The position numbers were made by a program, and so were the translations under genes. 64,000 bases of DNA from Cladophialophora immunda (Eukaryota > Ascomycota > Eurotiomycetes > Chaetothyriales > Herpotrichiellaceae), in the NCBI RefSeq assembly GCF_000835495.1, contig NW_015622543.1, forward strand, positions 2,947,212-3,011,211, in the 5' to 3' direction. Position 1 is the stretch's first letter; every line of letters starts with the position of its first letter. The notes under the pieces are model-generated. The model was not told where the DNA came from. It did not search any database and was given only the letters and a program-made list of their open reading frames with translations. Of this stretch, positions 55,062-64,000 are shown one piece after another.

Positions 55062-56696
55062 ATGAAGAGACACAACCCTGACGCAGCTATAGAGGGTCCA
55101 ACTGCCCCCATAGAAACACAACCTTCCGAGTCGAATCTCGCTTTGCCAGCCTCCTTGAGACGATCGATCTCTCCTCCGCTCGCCAATCGACGGCGTCTGA
55201 GCCGCAAGTCCCACACTTCCCCGGACCTCACAACACGGCCGACAACCAAATCGACCACAGCAGCAGTCGAGGCTGGCGAGGTCGAGATCGGGGATCATGT
55301 GTCTTTCTTCTCCTCCAAACTTCTCGCGGCGACGCGTCCGCCCGTCGGAGACCAACCGCGCCTCTCCCATCCGGACTGGCTAGCTCTGTACCACCGAAAT
55401 CTCAATGACAGAGGACACCATTTCGTTGTTCACCAGCACGACCACCCGATCGCGGGCACCCACTATGATCTGCGATTGCAATGCAACGCAACGAGTTCCA
55501 TCAGCTTCGCCATCATGTACGGCCTTCCGGGTGACCCGAACAGCAGGAGGTTGAACCGCAATGCCACCGAGACCCGAGTGCATAACCTGTGGAATCATCT
55601 CATCGAGACCGCCTCGCACGACACCGGCACGATGTTACTCTGGGACACTGGGGAATACGAGGTGTTGCCCTACAATTCCGCCTCCGGGAAAGCCAGCGCG
55701 ACCGACGATGCTACAGCCACCGAGGGTTCGGACCTGGACAGGGACAGCGACAGCGACTTCCCGTCCAAGGGAAAAGCAGAGTCGGAGCCATTGAAGCTCC
55801 ACCGTGCGTTCCAGAATCGCAAGATCAAGCTCCGTTTGCACGGTACGCGGCTACCGAGGAACTACACGCTCAGCCTGAGACTTACGCACGACAACAATCG
55901 GATCGTGCAACCCGACGCGCCGGCCTTTAAGCGACGAAAGAGGAACAACCAAAACTCGACCGGCCAAGCGCGCTCGAAACGGCAACCCGAAAGATCTGAC
56001 ACGACCGACTCAGACAGGCCAAACTCCCCAGGGGATGAGATGTCTTCAGATTCCGACCTCGACCACCGTAGCGCCAGACGCTCCCCGAAACTCCCTCGCA
56101 GCGTCTCCTCTCTGATGCGCACAGCATCTCCCCCACGTCCGAGGCGGTCGAACTCGGCCACCCTCGACCCATACCACGAGCCAACTCCAATACCGCGGAC
56201 ACCCCACTCCGTCCACGGCGACGACGACAAGGAGGACACCCCTCCCACACTCCGACACCACCACGCCTCCAAACCAGACGCCGGGCGGAATCTCGACGAC
56301 GAGGCCTCGATCCGCCGCACCAACGCCTACCCGGGCGCGACCAACAGCATCAACTCGATCCACCAGCGCAGATGGTTCCTCTCCCTCGACCGCGCCGCCT
56401 GCGGCTTCCACCCCACGACCCAGTCCGCCTTTGGGCGCAAGGTGTGGGAGCGTCCGCGCCTGCGCCTGTCCTTGTCCTCGTCCGCAGCAGGGGCGAAGGC
56501 TGGATGTGACGACGACGACGACGACGACGGTGGCGGTGGCGGAGAAGACACCCTGGGCGGCTTCCCCGCCTTTCACGTCCTGGGCAGGGACGTCGAGGTC
56601 AGTGTGCTCACCGGCCGCACCGCCGCGGATGTCGCCCGCGACGAGGGCCTCGTGGGATACAAGCCGCGCGGAGGCTGGAGGGGTGTCGTCGAGTGA
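55062..56696 (+). CDS. LigD-type DNA 3'-phosphoesterase-domain protein
   Basis: 544 residues, one exon; the ATG at 55062 is the first (the frame opens slightly earlier at a GTG). Residues about 115-200 match the phosphoesterase (PE) domain found at the N-terminus of bacterial LigD: FVVHQHDHPIAGTHYDLRLQ, then ETRVHNLWNHL and GTMLLWDTGEYEVL, then KLRLHGTRLPRNYTLSLRL. The metal and active-site residues (His126, His134, Asp136 and a later His) are present. In bacteria this domain trims 3' ends in end joining. The fungal protein has no ligase or polymerase domain. A disordered Ser/Arg-rich region (about 290-440) separates the PE core from a C-terminal piece (DVARDEGLVGYKPRGGW). Nuclear end-processing is inferred. 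Confidence 0.75.
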   Translation: MKRHNPDAAIEGPTAPIETQPSESNLALPASLRRSISPPLANRRRLSRKSHTSPDLTTRPTTKSTTAAVEAGEVEIGDHVSFFSSKLLAATRPPVGDQPRLSHPDWLALYHRNLNDRGHHFVVHQHDHPIAGTHYDLRLQCNATSSISFAIMYGLPGDPNSRRLNRNATETRVHNLWNHLIETASHDTGTMLLWDTGEYEVLPYNSASGKASATDDATATEGSDLDRDSDSDFPSKGKAESEPLKLHRAFQNRKIKLRLHGTRLPRNYTLSLRLTHDNNRIVQPDAPAFKRRKRNNQNSTGQARSKRQPERSDTTDSDRPNSPGDEMSSDSDLDHRSARRSPKLPRSVSSLMRTASPPRPRRSNSATLDPYHEPTPIPRTPHSVHGDDDKEDTPPTLRHHHASKPDAGRNLDDEASIRRTNAYPGATNSINSIHQRRWFLSLDRAACGFHPTTQSAFGRKVWERPRLRLSLSSSAAGAKAGCDDDDDDDGGGGGEDTLGGFPAFHVLGRDVEVSVLTGRTAADVARDEGLVGYKPRGGWRGVVE

Positions 56697-57397
56697 AGCA
56701 TACACAGTACCGCCCGAGTACATATACACCTAGATCCACGGGTGGTAACTAGAGCCTTGATTTTCTAGTCGGCGGTTGGTTCCAGTTCTCGACCTCTCCT
56801 TCACTGAATCACTGCGGTGCGGTGCGATATGGTACTGTAGCAGGCCCTGACATCCACTCACTCGGCACTGGATGTACCTACATCGGTATCTCGTAGTCGC
56901 TCGGACAAGGAGAGTCGCGCGCCGGCTGTCAACTTCTCAACAAGTAGCTAGCTACCCGATAACAGTGGCCCGACACATCCAGTTACTAGTTACTTAGTTG
57001 CTAGGTATATAGCTTGGTACAGATAGATAGTGGTCCGGAAGCTTCTTGGATGGCGGACTGCAAGCTGCAGGCTATCTGTTTACTCTCCTTCCAGATCACG
57101 GCGCATTGTATTCCACAGATCAGCAGTTCGAACTCCTGTAGTGCTGTATTGCACAGATCAACAATTGGAACCCCGTAGTATTGTTTCCAGCCAGCCAGCG
57201 CGCTGAGATCCCATCGTTACATGCCTAGATCGTCCCGCGCCGACAGCTAGCACACCTATGTTTATATATACTCCAACTCCAGATCATTTCCTGTCCCTTT
57301 TTCCTGACCCCTGCAGTTGTCAGCATCGCGGCGACGTAAACCTAAGCCATACACCGACTCCGGCTCCCGATTAAAAGTTTCGTCGAAAAACGTTGGT
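56697..57397. other. Convergent 3' region
   Basis: 701 bp between the LigD-type and SUR7-type genes. It contains a degenerate 38-bp tandem duplication (57107-57182) and runs of TAGCTAGC/TTAC-type simple sequence around 56940-57010. Confidence 0.45.
57107..57182. repeat. Degenerate 38-bp direct tandem repeat
   Basis: Two adjacent copies beginning TGTATT(C/G)CACAGATCA and ending near GTAGT, with about eight differences. Not coding. Confidence 0.55.
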
Positions 57398-58429
57398 TCA
57401 AACACCCTGCGGCCTGAATGGTTCGTAGGCGGCGCCTCTCTGCGGCGCGTACGACTGGGGGCCGAGGGTGTTCAATGGCACGCTCTGCTGATCACTCGGG
57501 CCCATATACGGGCTGCCCACCCTCTCATAGGTATACGGTGTCTTTTCAGCCCTTGTGCGTCTGGCCTCCTTGCTGCCTGGGTTGTAAGGACTCCTTCCAC
57601 TGCAACAGCAGACACTCAGCAACCAGAAGAATGCCGCCCCGACGGCAAAGGCACTGCCGATCCAGGTGACCGAGAACACAGACCCGCCCAAGGTGGTATT
57701 GATGCCGTATTCTTTCTTCAAGGTGTTGTTCAAGGCAGCTTTCAGGACGATGTACACGGCGGTGGCGGTGATGGATCCCGCCACGAGAAGGAGAGCCATG
57801 GCGGAGGCGCAGAAGGTGGTGAAGAAGGAGCCCCATCTCGAGAATATGGCCGAGATACCCACCAGAATGGTGATGGCCGAGGCAATCAGTGCGCCAATGT
57901 ACAAGTAGAAGATGGCCTTGGAGGCGTCGTGATACACATCCACTCCGTCCCTAAAGCTCTTGGGCAGATAGTCGTCGACGGGGACACCAGTGCTGTTCAA
58001 GCCCCAGATCTTGATCGGGTTGAACCAAAAGTAGGATTTGGGATCGGTGCAGTTTGCGAAGGTGTCGTTGCCATTCCAACTGCAGTAGCTGCGGAGGTAG
58101 ACGGTGTAGAAATCTTTCATGCCTAGGGATTGCTTGGCCGCTTCGAGGGCGCCACCTAGTAGGGTGGTATTGGAGTTATCTCCTGAGAGTAGATTGGCGG
58201 AGGAGGTTAATGTGAGGTTGGTCATGTCGATCTAGAGGCGTCATCAGTGTTAGACAGATTGTTCTTGACCGTTACTTATAACGCTGCTCACCTTTATAAA
58301 GTATAGGTCGTCCAGCGTCTTGTTGCGGTCGAAGGTCCCGGCAAGGAAAACCAGTACCACACATATTAGGACGCCTATTGAGAGCAGAAAGGGCGCTGCT
58401 ATGCAGCAAACGCGGCCTGGATTGACCAT
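57398..58429 (-). CDS. SUR7/PalI-family plasma-membrane protein
   Basis: Two exons on the minus strand, 58292-58429 and 57398-58231 (60-nt intron), give 323 residues. TM1 lies at about residues 8-30 after MVNPGRVCC. An extracellular loop follows, carrying the cysteine pair and aromatic motif typical of the family (YCSWNG, then NCTDPKSYFWFNP) and several N-glycosylation sequons. Three further TMs cluster at about 155-260. The C-terminal tail is cytosolic, with a Cys cluster (SVCCCSG) and tyrosine-rich, Pro-rich sequence. Relatives sit in MCC/eisosome domains (Sur7, Fmp45) or act in pH signalling (PalI/Rim9). The short tail favours the Sur7/Fmp45 side. PIL1 lies 2.2 kb upstream. Confidence 0.83.
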
Positions 58430-60581
58430 GCTGATCTGATGTTCTCTGGCTGTTGAGAGAGGATGTGTGCTGAAGAAGTGAGACGAGTTCGCTTTTTTTG
58501 TAGATTCAGTTCAGCTGAGCCGTTTTGGAGAGAAACGGGTTTCAGGTGCGGGGAAGAGATCAAAGTTCGGAACCCTGTTCGCTCTTCAGGGCCAGTACAA
58601 TTGCAAACGAGAGACGTCTGTGAGAAACAAGTGGTCGAAGATGCAGAATGAGAAGAAGATGGTTACAAGATCAACTTTTTTGTTTTGCCCGAAGAGAAAA
58701 GGAAAAGAGAAGGATAATGGCGAACAGCGTGAGATGTGACAGATGGTCGTTGGGTCGGGGGGCCGTAAGATTATGGGGGCAGTTTTTGAACTTTGGGCTA
58801 TGGCAGCTGTGGCAGCTGTGGCAGTCTGCAGGGCTCACTAGAGCTAGCGGTCACAGGTCGCAGCGAAACTCGGTCTAGGGGTGGAGGTGGAGGTGGAGTT
58901 GCAGCCGCAGCCGCAGCGTGCAGTCGAGGATAGGCGAATTGCCCGAGATGGACAATGTGCTAGAGTCCAATCCTGACGGGGTGGATGAGAGTGGATGGCG
59001 ATGGCGAGGGATGATAGCAGATGCCAGATGGCGGTACGCGAAGAGTACCTAGCAGTAGTAAGCAGGAGAAACGAGCTTGTCGAGCAGCTGAACGGAGTGG
59101 TTCTGGGAGAGAATTCATGTCAAGCCTTCTTATTTCCCTTCAGGTGGCACAGCAGCCCGTGGGTGAGGACGAGTTGGTGGCTCAGCTGTTGCTTGGGACT
59201 TGGTGCTGGAGTCTTGGGAGATGCCGTTCAATACGAGGCGCAGGCGCAGGGGGGCAGCACCAGGCAATGCAAGTTGAAGCGGCTGAAATTGCCCATGGGC
59301 GGAGGGATCGTCGTCGTGCTGACTGGCGCAGATTGGGGCCCGTTAGTCGTAGGAGTATTGCTCCCTTTTCCTGTTTTCCCTTTTCGTCTTTCTATCAGAG
59401 GGAGGTGGTGGTGGTGGGCTGGCCGATGATCTCTACAAGTAGTAGTCAAGCATATCGAACCCGTTCTATAGGAGAAGTGATGCTCGACCTCGACCTACGA
59501 GTCCTTTTTCCAGTTCAGCTCATTCTCTACCAGCTTGAATTCATGGCATTCCTCCGAGTCATACTGCCCACTACATACATATGCTATTCCCGCATCCTTG
59601 ACCAGCATCAGGTCCTCAAAATCAAGGTCCACGTGTATAACATACCCAACATGGCACTTGTCACCCGCATACGAATAATGAACCCGAGTTCCAGCGCGAC
59701 TCTTGCCCGTCCCGCACGAGTAATTTCTCCTAGCGGCAAGGATCGAACCTTTGATCCATCCTACTGCCGTTCTCGGCGGGTAGGATCAGAAAAGGCGCCT
59801 GGACTGCAGTACCCGGTAGTCGCAGTGGTGCTGGTGGTGCTGAATACTCCGTACTCGACGCCAAATCCGCGTCTTGGGCTTGGATAAGCAGATCCCCTCA
59901 GCCCAACGCGACCGTCTATTTATAGACGCCCCCCCAGAGATGCCCAATACTGGCTGGTTGCCAACGAGTCTCTTGCTGCACACGCGATCACCTTCCAGCT
60001 GCTCGCCACGTGATGCTGCTGTGTCCGGCGTCCACGAGCCACATATCGTAGGTCGTAAGGAAAACAGAAAACGCGTCTGGTGTACGTGTATGCTGCAGAA
60101 TCGCCTCAGTACGAGCCACGTAGTCATGACGACGAATACATTCATCCATTTTCATTGCCCCTCAAAAAAGACAAAAAAAAAAAAACCACGCCAGATTCTG
60201 CTTCCATTATTATTACGGCTGTGGAACAACATGGCATGGACTCCCTTTTCCTTTGTGTTTTGCATCCCCACACGATCTCAACGACGACGGTGTATTATCG
60301 CGCATTCAAAACTTGGAGACAAAAAGAGCGCAATTCCTCTGATGACAAGATCCTCTGCTGTGTCCACTCGTCCGTGTATCAACTCCGGGTTTCCTGCTGC
60401 GCCATCCAATGGGTCCCTCGCGGGGTGATTTCGTCCATTCCATCGGGACAAGGACTCTCGTCGTCCACTCAGCGTCTCTCAGCCACGTTCCTCATCATCT
60501 TCATCATCATCATCGTGATAACCTGGTCATGCCCTTCTGGTCCGCAATCTGGCTTGTTGTTCTTGCCATCGTCATTGGTGC
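58430..60581. other. Intergenic region between SUR7-type and PIL1 genes
   Basis: 2.15 kb, both genes reading leftward. It holds the SUR7-type promoter and PIL1 3' UTR. Simple repeats occur near 58798-58828 (TGTGGCAGC units) and 58879-58919 (GGAGGT, then GCAGCC units), and an A-tract near 60172-60185. The long frame 59021-59887 has no domain and looks non-coding. Confidence 0.45.
58798..58919. repeat. Short tandem simple repeats
   Basis: Nine-base units around TGTGGCAGC occur three times, followed about 50 bp later by hexamer units GGTGGA and CAGCCG. Simple-sequence DNA in the SUR7-type promoter. Confidence 0.55.
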
Positions 60582-61843
60582 CTAAGCAGCCACGGCATGT
60601 TGACCTGTGGTGAATTCGAGGTTAGCGCGTCTTGGATCCTAGATCTCAATTGTGTGTTTGTGCCGGCGCATGCAAGCACCAACATCAAGAAACTCACCAT
60701 TGGTTTGTTGCGGTCTTTCCTCTTCTTCTTCCTCTTCCTCCTCCTCCTCTTCCTCTTGCTCATACTCGCCGTGTTGGCCCGCGGGCACCCAGCCATCGCG
60801 GTCGTTCTTCATCGGGGGGTCTTGGCTGGCCAGATCAACTCCCTCGCCCTTGTGGGCGCTGGCCTTCCGTCTCTGGCTCAGAGTGCGTGACCGGGTGGAA
60901 AGCTTCGCGCTGACCTGTGCCGTGGACGAGACCCAGTTGGTCAAGGCATCCTCGCAGTCCTGAATGATGGCCTTGGAAGCCTCGTATCCGTCATATGCGT
61001 TGCGCGTCTCGCCGGGAGTGACCGGAGTGTCGTCGATGAGAGTCAACAGGTGCTTTCCGTAGCCAGCAATAATGGCCACCTTTTCGCAATGTTCGCGGAC
61101 CGCATCAAATTGGTAGTTGAAGGCAGCCTTGAGCTTCTCGCGGGTAATGTTGGAGAGCTGCGCTTCGGCGACCAGCGACTCGGCCTCGGCCCGGACGAGT
61201 TCCTGCTCGAGGACGACAATTCGAGGGCTGTTGGGTTCCTTGTATTTGAGTTGCGCAATCTGGTCGGTGATCTTCTGCTTGCGGTCTCGCGACGGCTGAA
61301 CCGAGGCTTCGATGTTTCGGATCGACTTGATGGTGACGCGGTATTGATCGTAGCGGTCCACGAACTGGTCTTCCAGTTCGCCAATCTCATAGATCAAGAC
61401 ACCGAGCTTGTCGGTGACATCACTGACGTCCTCATCGCAGCCTTCGCCCCAGAGGGAGAGTTGTTGCTGTTGGACATTCGGTCAGGCAACCAGACATCTA
61501 ATAGTCACAGGCGAGCTACTCACAGCGACCTCCATCCGTTCTCGACCCACTAGTTCCATGCTGCGCATGACATTCTTCTCCATCTTGACGAGCTGGGAAA
61601 GCTTCTTGGCTAGATCTGGCCCGAACGCGCCCGCCGTGCCCTTTCGGAAAGCATGTCCTGTTCCTTTGTGTCAGCGCCGGTCGCTGCAATGTGTGTGGCC
61701 ACGGAGCCCAAGGGTCATTGAATACCAAAGTTGCCTCGCCCGAACAGGCGCCCACTTTTGGTGGAAGATGGCGGTGGAGGAGGGTTCTCGATTTGAGAAG
61801 CTGTAGGAGCGCGCGATTGGCGCATAGAGTATGTTCGATGCAT
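60582..61843 (-). CDS. PIL1: Eisosome core BAR protein Pil1/Lsp1
   Basis: Four exons on the minus strand, 61726-61843, 61524-61657, 60698-61466 and 60582-60604, give 347 residues. The N-terminus MHRTYSMRQSRAPTASQIEN is the membrane-binding segment of the family. The BAR domain that follows is highly conserved (KLGVLIYEIGELEDQFVDRY, KSIRNIEASVQPSRDRKQKI, NSPRIVVLEQELVRAEAESL, IAGYGKHLLTLIDDTPVTPG). It scaffolds furrow-like plasma-membrane invaginations (MCC/eisosomes) regulated by Pkh/Ypk kinases and binds PI(4,5)P2. The third exon ends in about 13 consecutive glutamates and the last exon encodes only GQHAVAA. PIL1 and LSP1 cannot be distinguished by eye. Confidence 0.95.
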
Positions 61844-63743
61844 CTTGAGAGATGGGAGTAGGGCGGGTGGTGGTGGTGGTGGTGCTGATGATGGTGAGGA
61901 GTGAAGGGAGGTGGTCTGAGGGGCGCTCGGTCGTGCTCAGCTGGATCCCAGCAGGCAGGCAGGCAGGTAGGCGTGGGGAATCCAAGCGCTCTCTGTGCGC
62001 GACGGTGTGTTAGCAACGATTGAAATGAAGTGAGAAGAAATAATGCCAGCAGCTTAATATGAGTAGATGGTTGTCGTGAGGACGGCGTGCAGAAGATAAG
62101 AAAGTCAGCGAAGATGTCAGTGGCACCAGCGGCTGGATGTTGGCATGGGTGACGAGGTCTCAGTGAGTTCGGGGGTCAGGGCATTAATGACGTCTCGGAA
62201 TGGTGCGGGAGCCGTGGATGGAGTGGTGACGGCGACCAAGCCCCCGGGGGGGGGAGGGGGGGGGGGGCAACAGAGGCGCCCAACTGCTTGGGTGCTTGGG
62301 TGCCTGGGTGTTCCAGCCCCCAGAATTGCCCTCCGTTAAGATTTCTGGAGTGGTGACGAAGAGGACCTCGGGAGGCAGGGAGAGACACTCGCAGTGACGG
62401 CGATGGAGACGGGGCCCGCCACAGCGTCCACCTTTTCAGCTCCACCGCCGAGTGGTGTGTGTGTCCTGGTTACCTCGTTGAAGGCCTCCCGCAACTCGTA
62501 CATCAATCCCAAGCGAAACGGAAATCAAACAATATCGACTCACCGAAGGCGGGCTCTGCAAAACGGAGGGCGGGACGAGGACGAGGACGAGGACTCGGGA
62601 TCGGTCGGTAGGGGAAGGAAATATCCAGACGACGCAGGTACAGACGGGAGGAGAATTCGAGCTTTTTTGAAAGCAGGTCGAAGCTCTGAGCTTGGGGAAG
62701 CTGCAGGTTTTTGAGCTGGAGCTGGTCTTTTGGGGAAACGGGTGGCATTCAGGCACTTGAAGCTGGATGAATAAGGGCCGAGTAACCGCTTGCGACCGCC
62801 AGCTAGCTAAGCAGCTAGGTCAGTAGCACCAGTAGCTAGTATCGAGACGGTGATAGGTGATACCAGGTGGCAACCGGGGGATGAGAGAGCGCAAGCTCCC
62901 ACTAACCAGCCTGCTGCCCGCCGCCTAACCTGCACCGAGTAACTAGAGCAACCCGGCGGGGCCAAGCCACCTCGTCCACGCCGCTCACGTCATCGAATTG
63001 CATCAAAGCGTCGAAAGATAAAGCTGCTTTGGAACAATCCATCGGCATCCTCGACACGGGACAAGCTGGACAGCTCAGACGACTCATGTTCTTTGTTCTG
63101 GAGAGCTGGTACACCGAGGACAGAGTGCCGAATCAGCGACCTGCCGCTTCCCATCATTACCACCACCACCACCACCACCGCAGCCATCTGCCAACAGGCT
63201 AATATCATCCTCTCAAGCTACTGTAAGGACTGTCGCACCGCCACTGTCCGGTTACTTTCTCACGGTGACTAACCTAACTATAGCTCGCACCGAGATCATG
63301 CCCGTCACGCAAACCCTGCAGCTGGAATGAATGCTGATCCGTGCAAGAAGTGAACATCAGTTCCTGTCATTCGCCGCAAGCTTCCATGGTTCCTGGCCGA
63401 TCTCCACGAGGCACACCAAAAGACCCCACTTGAGGTGGACGAGCTTGGATAACTAGGGACATACCGAGGACGGAGAACTGCTCGCTTGTCCCGTTCCTGG
63501 GGCTTCTCCGTCATCCCAAACAGGATGCTCGACAGGTGACAGACAGTCCTTTCTATCTGGACCTTGATACGTTCCCCGACTGTTCTGCTGTGGACAGTGT
63601 TGTGAAAATAGATTTCATAAATACAGCGTCACATTCCTGACCTGTTTATTTCAGTATTATAGATGTAATCTTTCCAAAGTTCCTGGGAGCCAAGGAGCTA
63701 GTTTATTAGCGTTTTCCTAGTAAACTAGTTCGTGGTTGACCCT
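61844..63743. other. PIL1 upstream region
   Basis: 1.9 kb with no supported gene. It contains GGT/CCA triplet tracts (61866-61884 and 63160-63182), a long G-tract at 62242-62268, and AGCTAG-type repeats around 62800-62840. Frames such as 62394-62714 lack domain cues. Promoter of PIL1 and the 3' UTR of the right-edge gene should lie here. Confidence 0.45.
62242..62268 (+). repeat. Guanine tract (possible G-quadruplex)
   Basis: Two runs of about nine to twelve G separated by a single A, directly after CCCCC, about 400 bp upstream of the PIL1 start. Such tracts can fold into G-quadruplexes and are also prone to sequencing error. Confidence 0.6.
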
Positions 63744-64000
63744 TCAGGAGGCATAAAAACCTGCCTGATTTGACGCCCAATAGGCCTGTGTGCCTTGAGA
63801 ATAGGGCCCTATCTGAGGGCCTATCTGCGTGCCAATCTGCGTGCCAATCTGCGTGCCAATCTGCAGTTGCGACTGTGCCTGTGAATAGGCTAGAAATGGC
63901 GGTAGAGATAGGTTGGCAGCAGGACTAGGCGCAGATTCTATAGAAGATTGCTGGTCTGCCATGTCTTCTGTCATAATTGCTGTAGCGAGGTCCTCCGCCG
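63744..64000 (-). CDS. C-terminal end of an unknown protein (5' part beyond right edge)
   Basis: The frame is open from the right edge to a stop at 63744, about 85 codons. An ATG at 63974 is in frame, but the upstream codons (AEDLATAI) look coding, so this is probably the C-terminus of a longer gene. The sequence is polar (DMADQQSSIESAPSPAANLS) and then contains a tandem QIGT/QIGP tetrapeptide repeat encoded by a 12-bp unit at about 63808-63865. It ends GTQAYWASNQAGFYAS. No family recognised. Confidence 0.45.
   Translation of the reverse strand, partial: AEDLATAIMTEDMADQQSSIESAPSPAANLSLPPFLAYSQAQSQLQIGTQIGTQIGTQIGPQIGPYSQGTQAYWASNQAGFYAS
63808..63865 (-). repeat. 12-bp tandem repeat encoding QIGT/QIGP
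   Basis: About five consecutive units close to GTGCCAATCTGC (plus strand) keep reading frame and encode Gln-Ile-Gly-Thr or -Pro. In-frame coding minisatellite. Confidence 0.7.

Noticed and set aside
59725..59810. tRNA-like sequence on the minus strand containing GGTTCGATCC and a CCTAC/GTAGG hairpin
   Set aside because: The T-arm stem does not pair well and no acceptor or D arm can be drawn at the right spacing; I judge it a chance match.
59021..59887. 288-codon open frame upstream of the SUR7-type gene
   Set aside because: No recognisable domain, odd composition, overlaps simple repeats; likely non-coding.

Overview
This window is nuclear DNA of a filamentous ascomycete (Pezizomycotina). 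The gene set includes Zn2Cys6 and bZIP regulators, an Rrn9-domain protein, a SUR7/PalI-type protein and a PIL1/LSP1 eisosome protein. Introns are short (46-136 nt, with one of 418 nt), begin with GT, end with AG, and usually carry a CTAAC or CTGAC branch site. A black-yeast type (Eurotiomycetes, possibly Chaetothyriales) is a guess from overall flavour only. Twenty-six protein genes are supported, about one per 2.5 kb. No rRNA, convincing tRNA, intact transposon or CRISPR is seen. Where a gene has introns I give the exon joins; they were chosen by frame continuity, splice signals and family conservation.

Layout. 1-5.5 kb: an arsenite-methyltransferase-like gene running off the left edge, a divergent bZIP gene, and a ZIP zinc transporter whose upstream region holds an 18-bp inverted repeat around a zinc-response-like core. 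5.5-16.4 kb: SAM37/metaxin, a CSA/ERCC8-type WD40 protein, a disordered unknown, a four-exon Baeyer-Villiger monooxygenase and an Arg-Asp-repeat protein. 16.4-18.6 kb is gene-poor. 18.6-31 kb: an RBR ubiquitin ligase, an LYR-motif mitochondrial protein, RCF1, threonine deaminase ILV1, an Rrn9-domain protein with extra zinc fingers, and a Zn2Cys6 regulator. 31.8-44.5 kb: a 7-TM DUF7703-type membrane protein, mitochondrial tyrosyl-tRNA synthetase, mismatch-repair MSH6, a basic chromatin-like protein and a mitochondrial two-TM protein. 44.7-52.9 kb: a glutaminyl cyclase ending in KDEL, a gene-free pyrimidine-rich stretch with a recurring ACGCYTTCC motif, and a full-length ABCC transporter. 53.6-64 kb: a pirin, a LigD-type phosphoesterase homologue, a SUR7/PalI-family protein, PIL1/LSP1, and the C-terminus of an unknown gene at the right edge.

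The window is mostly conserved housekeeping genes rather than a metabolic cluster. Themes recur: DNA repair (CSA, MSH6, LigD-type phosphoesterase), mitochondria (SAM37, LYR protein, RCF1, TyrRS, two-TM protein), and plasma-membrane microdomains (SUR7-type plus PIL1, 2.2 kb apart on one strand). I did not find a clearly new multi-gene system. The best leads are the zinc-transporter promoter repeats, the KDEL-tailed glutaminyl cyclase, the zinc-finger-rich Rrn9 protein and the eukaryotic LigD-type phosphoesterase.
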